DNA from: Microbacterium sp. SSM24 | GTDB lineage: Bacteria; Actinomycetota; Actinomycetes; Actinomycetales; Microbacteriaceae | Length of the DNA stretch: 64,000 nt | Reading direction: 5' to 3' | NCBI RefSeq assembly: GCF_025989145.1 | Contig: NZ_JAPDNQ010000001.1 | Span: 1,674,001 to 1,738,000, forward strand | Shown here: positions 17,707 through 25,853 of the stretch, one piece after another | How the letters are laid out: each line of letters opens with the position of its first letter | Position numbering within the stretch: the first letter of the stretch is position 1 | Translations under genes and position numbers: made by a program | Notes under the pieces: model-generated | The model's input: the letters and a program-made list of their open reading frames with translations, nothing else | Told to the model about the DNA's origin: nothing | The model's database searches: none

Positions 17707-18573
17707 TCAGCGTTCGATGTGGTCGAGGTGCAGCATCCGTGCGAGGTTCTTGTCGAGCTCGTCGTCGCGGAAGATCTTCTTCCAGTCGTCCTTGATGATG
17801 CTGTCCCGGCCGTACTGCATGGCGATGAGGCAGGCGTCCGAGAAGGGGTTGTCGCCGCGCAGGCCGTTGGCGAGCGCCACCTGGGTGTGACCGTACAGGA
17901 TGCTCCGCGCGGCCGCCTCGGGGACGCCCATCGTGTGCACCGTCTCGTGGAGGGCCTCGTTGAGGAGGTCGCCGATCATGCACGCCACCGTCTCGACGAG
18001 CGTGGGCTCGAGCTGGGCGAGCTGCTTGATGGTGACCCAGTGCACGTCGATGACGGGCGCGTAGATCGAGCGGACGGTCGCCTCGACGATCGCCCGGTGC
18101 GTGGGGTCGTCGGACTCGACGGCGGCGATCGCGTCCTGGGGGGCGGCGATGCCGCCGAACGTGTCGGCCCACTCCTCCGGGGTCTGGCGCTGCAGGAAGA
18201 TCGACGGGTGGCACGGGTGGGCGACGGCCTGGACGACGTCCTCGCGCGTGGTGAGCAGCCCGGCGTAGGCGGCGGCCGGGTCGAGCGTGAGCACGATCGC
18301 GCCGGGACGCAGCTGCGGCACGAGCTCCGCGGTGACGGGGCCGAGCGCCAGGTCGGGGACGGCGAGGACGACGATCTCGGCCTCGGCGACGGCGGCGGCC
18401 GCGTCGGTGAGCTCGCGGCCGGCGTCGAGGGTGCGCTGCTGTCCGGCGGGGGAGTTCTCGACGTACCAGACGGTGTGGCCGGTCTTCACGAGGTTGTCGG
18501 ACACGCGCATGCCCATCTTGCCTCCGGCGCCGATGACGGCGATCTTGTACGCGACTGTGGTGGTGGTGCTCAT
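17707..18573 (-). CDS. apnO: D-apionate oxidoisomerase-like dehydrogenase
   Basis: This 288-residue protein has an N-terminal NAD-binding Rossmann motif (IAVIGAGGKMGMRV, residues 11-24). Its C-terminal helical domain is of the phosphogluconate-dehydrogenase (decarboxylating) type (LVETVACMIGDLLNEALHE; YGHTQVALANGL). That architecture matches ApnO, which oxidises D-apionate and migrates a hydroxymethyl group to give 3-oxo-isoapionate. The start overlaps the oiaC-like stop by four bases, and the apnL-like gene follows after eight bases. Another 3-hydroxyacid-type dehydrogenase activity cannot be excluded, but the neighbours make ApnO the best call. Confidence 0.7.
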   Translation of the reverse strand: MSTTTTVAYKIAVIGAGGKMGMRVSDNLVKTGHTVWYVENSPAGQQRTLDAGRELTDAAAAVAEAEIVVLAVPDLALGPVTAELVPQLRPGAIVLTLDPAAAYAGLLTTREDVVQAVAHPCHPSIFLQRQTPEEWADTFGGIAAPQDAIAAVESDDPTHRAIVEATVRSIYAPVIDVHWVTIKQLAQLEPTLVETVACMIGDLLNEALHETVHTMGVPEAAARSILYGHTQVALANGLRGDNPFSDACLIAMQYGRDSIIKDDWKKIFRDDELDKNLARMLHLDHIER

Positions 18574-19364
18574 GTCGTGCTCCTCAGATATTCGACGGTG
18601 CGGCGGGTCCATTCCCGCTCGGTTCGGATGGTGGTCTCGGCGTCTCCCTGCCAGGAGAGCCAGTGCTCGACGATCTCGTTCACGCCGCGCTCGCGCGGGC
18701 GGACGGCGGCGAGCAGGTGGGGGTAGTCGTGCAGTCCCTCGCCCATCGGGGCCCCGCCGTAGGTGAAGCCGACCCAGCCGTCCTGGCGGGCGAAGGCGAA
18801 GTCCTTCACGTGCACGTTCCTCACGTGCCCGGCGGTCGCGTCGACGCAGTCCCGCGGCAGCTCGAGGCGGGCGACGACGTTCGCGGGGTCGAGGCAGATC
18901 CCGAGGCTGCGGCTGTCGATGCGGGCGACGAGATCGACCAGCTGGGCCGTCGAGATCTGCTCGTACGTCTCGAGGGCGAGGACGACCCCGGATGCCTCGT
19001 ACCCGGGCAGTGCGGCCCGGAGCCACGTCTCGGCCTGCGGGAGCGTCGGTCGCGAATCGGGGGAGTACAGCATGCTGCGCACGAGGCCGGCGTCGAACGC
19101 GCCCGCCAAGTCGAGGAACCGTGCGAGCCGGTCGGGCTCGAGGCCCTTGGTGCCGAGCTCGATCGCGATGCCCAGATCGCGGGCCGCGGCCGCGGCATCC
19201 GCCACCTCCGCGTCGTCCATCGACTCGAGCGGTGCGTAGTCGCAGATCTGGAACAGGTCCACCCCCTGCGCCTTCGTGGCCTCGAACGCGCCGACCAGTG
19301 ACAGCGGCTCGGTCCCACGGCCCGCGTGCTGCCAGAAGAACGCGTACGTGCCGAGCCCGATCAT
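18570..19364 (-). CDS. oiaC: 3-oxo-isoapionate decarboxylase-like, sugar phosphate isomerase/epimerase family
   Basis: This 264-residue TIM-barrel protein belongs to the xylose-isomerase-like (AP endonuclease 2) superfamily. It has metal-ligand-type motifs on consecutive strands: IELGTKGLE, VVLALETYEQ, GICLDPANV and VRNVHVKDF. OiaC of this fold decarboxylates 3-oxo-isoapionate to L-erythrulose. It overlaps both neighbours by four bases (lerI-like upstream, apnO-like downstream). The erythrulose kinase and isomerases in the same operon are exactly those needed for its product. The fold is secure and the reaction is inferred from context. Confidence 0.7.
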   Translation of the reverse strand: MIGLGTYAFFWQHAGRGTEPLSLVGAFEATKAQGVDLFQICDYAPLESMDDAEVADAAAAARDLGIAIELGTKGLEPDRLARFLDLAGAFDAGLVRSMLYSPDSRPTLPQAETWLRAALPGYEASGVVLALETYEQISTAQLVDLVARIDSRSLGICLDPANVVARLELPRDCVDATAGHVRNVHVKDFAFARQDGWVGFTYGGAPMGEGLHDYPHLLAAVRPRERGVNEIVEHWLSWQGDAETTIRTEREWTRRTVEYLRSTT

Positions 19365-20140
19365 GCGCCCGCCCCGGCTCGAGAGGCAGCGAGGGCGGAT
19401 GCCTCGTCGAGCACCGCGACGAGGGCGTCGGGGTCGTGGGCGAACCGGCCGAGGAAGAGTCCGTCGACGCTGCCGCCGAGCGCGGTGAGCAGGCCGGGCC
19501 CGGCCGAGCCGCCGTAGATCACGACGCTGCCCGTGCGGGCGGGATCGGCGGCGAGGGACGCCGTGAGCGCGGTCGTCACCGCGGAGATGTGGTCGGCGGG
19601 CGCCGGCTCGGGGGCCCCGATCGCCCACACCGGCTCGTAGGCCACGATGATCGGGCCTGCGGGGGCGCCGGTGAGGCAGGCGCCGAGCTGTGCGACGGTG
19701 GCGGATGCGGCATCCGTCCGGTCCCGTCGCTCGGTCTCGCCGACGCACAGCACCGGGGTGATCCCGTACTGCAGGGCCGCGGCGGCCTTTGCAGCGGTGA
19801 TCGCGTCGGTCTCGCCGAAGAGGCGGCGGCGTTCGGCGTGGCCGATCTCGGCGAGGCTCGCGCCCACCTCGGCGAGCTCCGCCGCGCTCACCTCGCCGGT
19901 GTACGGGCCGAGGTCGTACGGCGAGACGTCCTGCGCCCCGACCTGCACCGGCGTGCCGCGGAAGGCGTCGACGGCAGGACCGATCTGCAGGTAGGTGGGG
20001 ATGACGAACAGGCGCACGGCGCCCGAGGTGACGGCGGTGTGCGTCCGCACCCGGTCGGCCATCCGCGCGCACCAGTCGACGGCCTCATGATGACCGAAGT
20101 ACATCTTGAGGCTCACGCCGACGGTGACCTGTGCGGGCAT
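19361..20140 (-). CDS. lerI: Triosephosphate-isomerase-like L-erythrulose 1-phosphate isomerase
   Basis: This 259-residue TIM homologue keeps the catalytic set: Lys in VSLKMYF, His in IGHAERRRLFGE, Glu in VAYEPVWAIG, and the phosphate loop IYGGSAGPG. The N-terminal GNWKMN of true glycolytic TIM is altered to GVSLKMYF, as in paralogues that act on four-carbon phosphates. LerI/EryH converts L-erythrulose 1-phosphate to D-erythrulose 4-phosphate. It starts one base into the RpiB-like gene's stop (TGATG) and precedes the oiaC-like gene with a four-base overlap. Confidence 0.8.
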   Translation of the reverse strand: MPAQVTVGVSLKMYFGHHEAVDWCARMADRVRTHTAVTSGAVRLFVIPTYLQIGPAVDAFRGTPVQVGAQDVSPYDLGPYTGEVSAAELAEVGASLAEIGHAERRRLFGETDAITAAKAAAALQYGITPVLCVGETERRDRTDAASATVAQLGACLTGAPAGPIIVAYEPVWAIGAPEPAPADHISAVTTALTASLAADPARTGSVVIYGGSAGPGLLTALGGSVDGLFLGRFAHDPDALVAVLDEASALAASRAGAGA

Positions 20141-20610
20141 CAGCAGGCTCCGGTGGCCTCGTACTCGCCGATGACGGCGACCTTCTCAGCGGATGCCGAG
20201 GTGGGGTCGAAGCGGTAGTCGAGCCACTCGCGCACGAGGCGGCGGGCGAGCTCGATGCCGATGACGCGCTGACCCATGGTGAGCACCTGGGCGTCGTTGG
20301 AGAGCACGCCGCGCTCGACGGAGAAGCTGTCGTGGGCGGTGACGGCGCGGATGCCGGGCACCTTGTTCGCCGCGATCGCGACACCGAGGCCGGTGCCGCA
20401 GATGAGCAGCGCGCGGTCGGCGTCGCCCGCGGCGACCTGCTGGGCGGCCTCGATCGCGACCTTCGGGTACGGCGTGTGGCCGTCGGCGTCCACGCCCACG
20501 TCGACCACCGAGGCGACGCCGGGGTGGTTCTCGAGGTCCTTCTTGAGGATCTCCTTGTAGTCGAATCCGGCGTCGTCGGCTCCGATCACGATGCGCAGGG
20601 GCTCAGCCAT
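20140..20610 (-). CDS. eryI: RpiB-type D-erythrulose 4-phosphate isomerase
   Basis: This 156-residue protein of the RpiB/LacAB family has [14 protein letters not shown] at the N-terminus, the [20 protein letters not shown] loop and the [22 protein letters not shown] segment with conserved phosphate and proton-transfer residues. In erythritol and erythrulose pathways an RpiB homologue (EryI/DerI) makes D-erythrose 4-phosphate, the end product expected here. The start overlaps the kinase stop by eight bases. Ribose-5-phosphate isomerase activity is a weaker alternative given the operon. Confidence 0.8.
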   Translation of the reverse strand: MAEPLRIVIGADDAGFDYKEILKKDLENHPGVASVVDVGVDADGHTPYPKVAIEAAQQVAAGDADRALLICGTGLGVAIAANKVPGIRAVTAHDSFSVERGVLSNDAQVLTMGQRVIGIELARRLVREWLDYRFDPTSASAEKVAVIGEYEATGAC

Positions 20611-22333
20611 GTGCGTGCTCCTTCCGGGCCGCGAGCGTCTCGCCCACGGCGGTCACGATGAGGGCGAGCGAGTGCGCGCCCGGGTCGGGGGTCCCCACGC
20701 TGTTCTGACCGTGCGTTCGGGCACGGCCCATGCGGGGGAGAAGATCGGCGGTGGCGGCGGCCGCGCGGGTGGCGGCATCCGCTGCCGTGCGCCAGGCGTC
20801 TCCGAGCGAGGCGCCGGCGTCGACGGCGCCGGCGAGGGTGGAGCTGAACGGGACGAGCGCGTCGACGAGGGTCTTGTCGCCCACCTCGGCCTTGCCGTAG
20901 GCCATGACGCCCTGGGCTCCGGCGGCGACGCCGGCCGCGACGGCGGGGGCGCCGGGGTCGCCCTCGTCGCCGAGCTTCGCGGCGACCGCGTGGAGGATGA
21001 CGCCCCACAGCGCGCCCGAGGTGCCGCCGGCCCGGTCGGCCCAGGCATCGGCGGCGCGGGCGAGGACGGTGCCGGCTCCGGCGCCGGCTTCGGCCGCGGT
21101 CGTCGCCGCGGCGAGGGCCGCGTGCGATCCGCGCTGCATGCCGATGCCGTGATCGCCGTCGCCGGCGATCGCGTCCATGCGGCCGAGCTCGTCCACGTGC
21201 GTGTCGACGGTGTCCGCGATCGTGCGCACCGCGGCGAGCACGGTCTCGGCTGCGGCTCGGGATGCCGCGTCCGCCGGGGGAATGGCGTCCTCCGCCGCTG
21301 CGGCGTCGGCCCCGGCATCCGTCCGCTCCGCCCGCGTCACCGATCCGCGACGGTACGCGGGGGTGTCGACGGGTGTGTCCCACAGCCCGGCGAGTTCGTC
21401 GTCGAGCCAGAACAGGGTGAGCGAGGTGCCGGCCATGTCGAAGCTGGTGCAGTACTCCCCGACGTGCGGGTCGACGACGTCGAGCCCGGCCTCCTCGAGC
21501 AGCTGGGCGATGCGCCGGTAGACGACGAACATCTCCTCGTACTTGAGCGACCCGAGGCCGTTGAGGATCGGCACGACGCGGCCGTCCGCGCCGGCGGGGC
21601 GCTCGTCGAGGAGCTTCGCGACGAGCAGCTCGGCGAGCTCGTCGGCGGTCGGGATGCCGGTCTCGTCGATGCCCGGCTCGCCGTGGATGCCGAGGCCGAT
21701 CGCCATCCGCCCCTCGGGCACGCTGAACAGCGCGTGGTCGGCGCCGGGCAGCGTGCAGCCCGTGAACGCCACCCCGAAGGACCGGGTGCGATCGTTTGCC
21801 AGGCGGGCGACGCGCGTGACACCGCCGAGGTCGTAGCCGGCTTCGGCAGCGGCCGCCGCGATGCGGAACACCGTGAGATCGCCCGCGATGCCGCGCCGCT
21901 TGTGCGCCTCGTCACGGCCGGCGCTGAAGATGTCGTCGGTGACCGCGACCGTCTCGCACGCGATGCCGTCGGCGCGCAGGCGTTCCTGCGCCGCGTCGAA
22001 GTTGAGCACGTCGCCGGCGTAGTTGCCGTAGCTGAAGAACACGCCGCCACCGTTGTCGGCGGCCTTCGCGACCGCGAGCACCTGCTGCGTCGACGGGGAC
22101 GCGAACAGGTTGCCCATCGCCGCCCCGTGCGCGAGACCCTGCCCGACGAGCCCGCCGAACGCGGGGTAGTGGCCCGACCCGCCGCCCACGACGACCGCGA
22201 CCTGCCCGGCGGGGCTGACGGTGCTGCGCACCACCCCGCCGGTCACCCGCCGCACGTAGCGGCCGTTGGCCGCCACGAAGCCGTCGATCATCTCGTCCGC
22301 GAAGGCGGCAGGGTCGTTCCACAGGCGGGTCAT
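20603..22333 (-). CDS. lerK: Fused DhaK-DhaL kinase, probable L-erythrulose kinase
   Basis: This 576-residue single-chain ATP-dependent kinase has a DhaK domain at residues about 1-325, with [15 protein letters not shown] and the substrate-binding His in GIHGEPGI, and a DhaL domain at about 360-575, with [13 protein letters not shown] and GGTSGALWG. Dihydroxyacetone kinases of this build include LerK and DerK, which phosphorylate erythrulose. In this operon it would convert L-erythrulose from the OiaC-like step to L-erythrulose 1-phosphate. The start overlaps the MFS stop by four bases. Dihydroxyacetone kinase activity is possible as a side reaction. Confidence 0.82.
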   Translation of the reverse strand: MTRLWNDPAAFADEMIDGFVAANGRYVRRVTGGVVRSTVSPAGQVAVVVGGGSGHYPAFGGLVGQGLAHGAAMGNLFASPSTQQVLAVAKAADNGGGVFFSYGNYAGDVLNFDAAQERLRADGIACETVAVTDDIFSAGRDEAHKRRGIAGDLTVFRIAAAAAEAGYDLGGVTRVARLANDRTRSFGVAFTGCTLPGADHALFSVPEGRMAIGLGIHGEPGIDETGIPTADELAELLVAKLLDERPAGADGRVVPILNGLGSLKYEEMFVVYRRIAQLLEEAGLDVVDPHVGEYCTSFDMAGTSLTLFWLDDELAGLWDTPVDTPAYRRGSVTRAERTDAGADAAAAEDAIPPADAASRAAAETVLAAVRTIADTVDTHVDELGRMDAIAGDGDHGIGMQRGSHAALAAATTAAEAGAGAGTVLARAADAWADRAGGTSGALWGVILHAVAAKLGDEGDPGAPAVAAGVAAGAQGVMAYGKAEVGDKTLVDALVPFSSTLAGAVDAGASLGDAWRTAADAATRAAAATADLLPRMGRARTHGQNSVGTPDPGAHSLALIVTAVGETLAARKEHAHG

Positions 22334-23724
22334 CGCCGCGAGCCCTCCTCGTCCACGACGGCCTGGTCGGCCGCCTCGTCACCGGATGCCTCGCCCACCG
22401 TCACCGGGTTGATGCGGTTGCTGCGGGCGAGCAGGATCATGAGCACGGCGGAGACGAGCATCACGAAGCCGACGATGAACATCGGGATCTCGTAGCCGCC
22501 AGTCAAGTCGTGCACGGCGCCGGTGATGAACGGCGCCGAGAATCCGGCCAGGTTTCCGATGGTGTTGATCAGTGCGACACCCGCCGCCGCGGCGGCTCCC
22601 GTGAGGAAGCGCGTGGGGAGCGTCCAGAAGTTCGGCAGCGCCGCGAAGATCGCGGAGGCCGTGATCGTGATGACGGCGATGGTCGCGACGGGCGAGCCGG
22701 CGAACAGCGCGAGCGGGATGCTGACCGCACCGGCCAGGGCCGGGATCGCGATGTGCCATGTCTTGAGGCCGCGCTTGGAGGCATCCCGCGACCACAGGAA
22801 CATGATGATCGCGGCGGGCAGGTACGGGACAGCCGTGATCAGTCCCTTCTGGAAGACGTCGAAGGTCTGCCCGGTCTGGGCCTGGAAGCCCTCGATGATC
22901 GTGGGCAGGAAGAACGCCAGCGCGTAGAGGCCGTAGATGAAGCCGAAGTAGATGAAGGACAGCACCCACACGCGCCCGCTCTTGAAGGCGTACTTCGCCG
23001 AGACGTGCCCGTTCTCCTTCTTCTGCGTGGCCGCGGTCTCCTTCTGGAGGGCGTCGGTGAGCCACAGCTGCTCGTCCTTGGTGAGCCACCCGGCGTCGGT
23101 CGGCTTGTCCTTGAGGTAGAACCAGGCGATGACGCCGACGATGATCGCGGGGATCGCGACGCCGAAGAACATGAAGCGCCAGCCCTCGAGGCCGAAGAAC
23201 ACCTCGTGCTGCTGGATGAGCCAGCCGGCGAGCGGTGCGCCGATGACGGTGGTGAGCGGCTGCGCCAGGTAGAAGAGCATGAGGATGCGACCGCGGTACT
23301 GAGCGGGGACCCACAGGCTCAGGAAGAGGATCGCGCCCGGGAAGAACCCGGCCTCGGCGACGCCGAGGAGGAACCGCAGCACGACGAGCTGCTCGAAGTT
23401 CTGCACCCACGTGAACAGCAGCGCGACGATGCCCCAGGAGACCATGATGCGCGACAGCCAGCGACGGGCGCCGAACTTGTGCAGGGCCAGGTTGGAGGGC
23501 ACTTCGAGAAGGATGTAGCCGATGAAGAACACACCCGAGGCGAAGCCGAACTGGGCCGCGCTGAGGCCGAGGTCGTCGTTCATGCCGTTGGGTGCGGCGA
23601 AGCCGATCGCGGTGCGATCGAGGTAGTTGATGAAGAACATCAGGGCGACGAAGGGCACGAGTCGCCAGGCGACCTTCTTGATCGTGCGCCGCGCGACGTC
23701 TGTGTCGGGAGGGGTCTGGTCCAC
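22330..23724 (-). CDS. MFS transporter of the anion:cation symporter (ACS) type
   Basis: This 464-residue protein has twelve membrane segments and the ACS signature near the first helices (FINYLDRTAIGFAAP), followed by GARRWLSRIM in the 2-3 loop region. ACS members import organic acids such as galactonate, tartrate or hydroxyphenylacetate with protons. As the first gene of the operon it would be expected to import D-apionate or a related sugar acid. The start is GTG at 23724, set by AGGAG five bases upstream; earlier in-frame codons lack a ribosome site. A GntR operator lies about 60 bases upstream. Confidence 0.85.
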   Translation of the reverse strand: MDQTPPDTDVARRTIKKVAWRLVPFVALMFFINYLDRTAIGFAAPNGMNDDLGLSAAQFGFASGVFFIGYILLEVPSNLALHKFGARRWLSRIMVSWGIVALLFTWVQNFEQLVVLRFLLGVAEAGFFPGAILFLSLWVPAQYRGRILMLFYLAQPLTTVIGAPLAGWLIQQHEVFFGLEGWRFMFFGVAIPAIIVGVIAWFYLKDKPTDAGWLTKDEQLWLTDALQKETAATQKKENGHVSAKYAFKSGRVWVLSFIYFGFIYGLYALAFFLPTIIEGFQAQTGQTFDVFQKGLITAVPYLPAAIIMFLWSRDASKRGLKTWHIAIPALAGAVSIPLALFAGSPVATIAVITITASAIFAALPNFWTLPTRFLTGAAAAAGVALINTIGNLAGFSAPFITGAVHDLTGGYEIPMFIVGFVMLVSAVLMILLARSNRINPVTVGEASGDEAADQAVVDEEGSRR

Positions 23725-23782
23725 GTTGACTCCTGGGTGATGCGATCTGGGAACACTGTTGTCCCCGACCGATAGTGTGGCA

Positions 23783-23794
23783 AACCGGTTGACC
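23783..23794. promoter_or_regulatory. GntR (FadR-type) operator upstream of the sugar-acid operon
   Basis: AACCGGTTGACC contains the GGTnnACC core typical of FadR-subfamily operators. It lies between a TTGCAA -35-like hexamer (23797-23802) and a CACACT element on the minus strand. The same 12 bases occur upstream of the GH63-like gene at 27175-27186. Confidence 0.65.
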
Positions 23795-23838
23795 AATTGC
23801 AAGGGGTCGGCGCAACAATCACGCGTTATGGTGTTCGC

Positions 23839-24585
23839 ATGCCCGCCTACCCGGACGACCGATCGGCCGAGATCACCGCCGCCCTCGGCGCTCTCCCCAC
23901 CGGCACGCCCGTCTCGGAGGTCGCCCGTCGGCTCATGGACCTCTTCACGGGCGGATCCCTCGCGCCCGGCACCCGGCTGCCTCCCGAGCGCCAGCTCGCC
24001 GCGACCCTCGGCGTCGGCCGCTCGGCGGTGCGCGAAGCGCTCGCCGCACTCGAGATCCTCGGCATCGTCGACGTGCGACCCGGGTCAGGGACCTACCTGC
24101 GCGGAACGGCCAGCGAGCTGCTGCCGCAGACCCTCCGGTGGGGACTGCTCATCGGCGAGCGCAACACGACCGAGCTCCTCGAACTGCGCTCGGGCCTCGA
24201 GATCTACGTCGCGCGCCTCGCCGCCGGACGCGGCGACCCCTCCGACCTCGACGCCGTCGGCCGGCACCTCGAGCGCATGCGCGCCGCCCTCGAGCGGGGT
24301 GCCCTCGGCGACTTCGCCAAGGCCGACCTGGAGTTCCACCACGCGCTCGGCCGCGCCGCCGGCAACACGATGCTGGTCGACCTCCTCCACGTCGTGCGGT
24401 CGCTGCTGCAGGTCTACGCCGACCGCGCGGTCCACGACGAGGTCGAAGCGCGCGTCGCCCTCGACGAGCACGACGCCGTCTACCGGGCGCTGCGAGCCGG
24501 GGGAGAGGATGACGCGGCATCCGCCATGGCGATCCACATGGCCACCGCCACCCAGCGACTCTCGGCCGAGGCATCCGTCGGCTGA
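23839..24585 (+). CDS. GntR family regulator, FadR/FCD subfamily
   Basis: This 248-residue regulator has a winged-helix domain (LFTGGSLAPGTRLPPERQLAATLGV, then SAVREALAALEILGIVDVR) and an all-helical FCD ligand domain (residues about 95-235). The ATG at 23839 is six bases after TATGGT, which implies a leaderless transcript. It is divergent from the seven-gene operon and overlaps the AldO gene by one base. FCD-type regulators commonly sense sugar acids, so 3-oxo-isoapionate, apionate or a phosphorylated derivative is a reasonable effector. Confidence 0.88.
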   Translation: MPAYPDDRSAEITAALGALPTGTPVSEVARRLMDLFTGGSLAPGTRLPPERQLAATLGVGRSAVREALAALEILGIVDVRPGSGTYLRGTASELLPQTLRWGLLIGERNTTELLELRSGLEIYVARLAAGRGDPSDLDAVGRHLERMRAALERGALGDFAKADLEFHHALGRAAGNTMLVDLLHVVRSLLQVYADRAVHDEVEARVALDEHDAVYRALRAGGEDDAASAMAIHMATATQRLSAEASVG

Positions 24586-25829
24586 TGACACGCAACTGGG
24601 CCGGGTCGTACGAGTACACCGCACCGGAGATCGAGATCGCGGCCACGGTCGACGACGTGCGCCGGCTCGTCGCCCGCCCCGGCCGGGTGCATGCCCTCGG
24701 CACCCGGCACTCCTTCACCGACCTGCCCGACACCACGGGAACCCTCATCGACGTGTCGAAGCTGGCCGGGGCGGTCGCGATCGACGCGGACGCCCGCTCG
24801 GTGACGGTCGCCGCGGGCACGCGCTACGGCGTGCTCGCGTCGGCGCTCCACGCGAGCGGCTTCGCGCTGCACAACATGGGGTCGCTGCCCCACATCTCCG
24901 TCGCGGGGGCCGCCGCCACGGGAACCCACGGGTCGGGCGACGCGAACCCCGTGCTGTCCACGGCCGTCCGTGCGCTCCGCTACGTCGGCGCCGACGCCGA
25001 GGTGCACGAGGTGCGCCGCGGCGATCCCGACTTCCCGGCGCTCGTCGTCGGCCTCGGCGCGTTCGGGATCATCGTCGAGGTGGAGCTCGACATCCAGCCG
25101 TCGTTCCGGGCGCGGCAGGACATCTACGACCGGCTCACGTGGGACGCGTTCCTCGACGACGTCGACGCGGTGACCGCCGCGGCGTACAGCGTGTCCGTCT
25201 TCACGAGGTGGGAGGGTGACGAGGTCGGATTCGTCTGGGCCAAGACCCGCCTGCGCACCGACGACGACGCCGTCGCCGACAGCATCCTCGACGGTCACCT
25301 CACCCTCGACCGCTCGCCGCTCGGCTCGGGGGAGAACATCACGGAACTCGGCACTCCCGGGCCCTGGATGCTGCGGCTCCCGCACTTCCGCCTCGACCGC
25401 GAGCCCTCGTTCGGCGCCGAGATCCAGACGGAGTACTTCGTCGATCGCGCGGATGCGCCGGCCGCGCTCGCCGCCGTCCGCGAGCTGGCGCCGGTCGTGG
25501 CGCCGCATCTCGCGGTGAGTGAGCTGCGCACGGCGGCGCGCGACGAGCTGTGGCTGAGCCCGGCGTACGAGCGGGACGTGCTGGCCATCCACTTCACGTG
25601 GCTGCCGCACCCCGGCGACGTCGCGCGGCTGCTGCCGCAGCTCGAGGGGGCGCTCGCGCCGTTCCGCGCCCGCCCCCACTGGGGAAAGGCGCACGCCTTC
25701 GACGCCGTCGCGATCTCGCGGGTGCATCCGCGGATCGCCGACGCGCGGGCCGTGTTCGAGCGGCTCGATCCCGACGGCCGCTTCTCGAACTCCCACCTCG
25801 AGCGCGTCGGGGTGCGCGCGGCGCGCTGA
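24585..25829 (+). CDS. FAD-dependent alditol oxidase (AldO/xylitol oxidase type)
   Basis: This 414-residue VAO-family flavoenzyme aligns end to end with AldO. It starts TRNWAGSYEYTA, carries ALGTRHSF (the region that binds FAD), NMGSLPHISVAGAAATGTHGSG, YSVSVFTRWEG, LSPAYERDVLAIHFTW, and the C-terminal RPHWGK motif. AldO oxidises terminal hydroxyls of polyols such as xylitol, sorbitol or threitol with oxygen, giving aldehydes and hydrogen peroxide, and can oxidise some aldehydes further. It is co-transcribed with the GntR regulator of the apionate operon, so a branched or four-carbon polyol is a likely substrate. Confidence 0.85.
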   Translation: MTRNWAGSYEYTAPEIEIAATVDDVRRLVARPGRVHALGTRHSFTDLPDTTGTLIDVSKLAGAVAIDADARSVTVAAGTRYGVLASALHASGFALHNMGSLPHISVAGAAATGTHGSGDANPVLSTAVRALRYVGADAEVHEVRRGDPDFPALVVGLGAFGIIVEVELDIQPSFRARQDIYDRLTWDAFLDDVDAVTAAAYSVSVFTRWEGDEVGFVWAKTRLRTDDDAVADSILDGHLTLDRSPLGSGENITELGTPGPWMLRLPHFRLDREPSFGAEIQTEYFVDRADAPAALAAVRELAPVVAPHLAVSELRTAARDELWLSPAYERDVLAIHFTWLPHPGDVARLLPQLEGALAPFRARPHWGKAHAFDAVAISRVHPRIADARAVFERLDPDGRFSNSHLERVGVRAAR

Positions 25830-25853
25830 GCCGGACCGAGAACCGGCCGCGGC

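Noticed and set aside
19361..20140. Glycolytic triosephosphate isomerase
   Set aside because: The N-terminal motif is divergent and the gene lies in a catabolic operon, not beside gap and pgk as expected for the housekeeping gene.
20140..20610. Housekeeping ribose-5-phosphate isomerase B
   Set aside because: The fold fits, but the gene is embedded in an erythrulose-type operon next to LerI- and LerK-like genes, so an EryI role is more likely.
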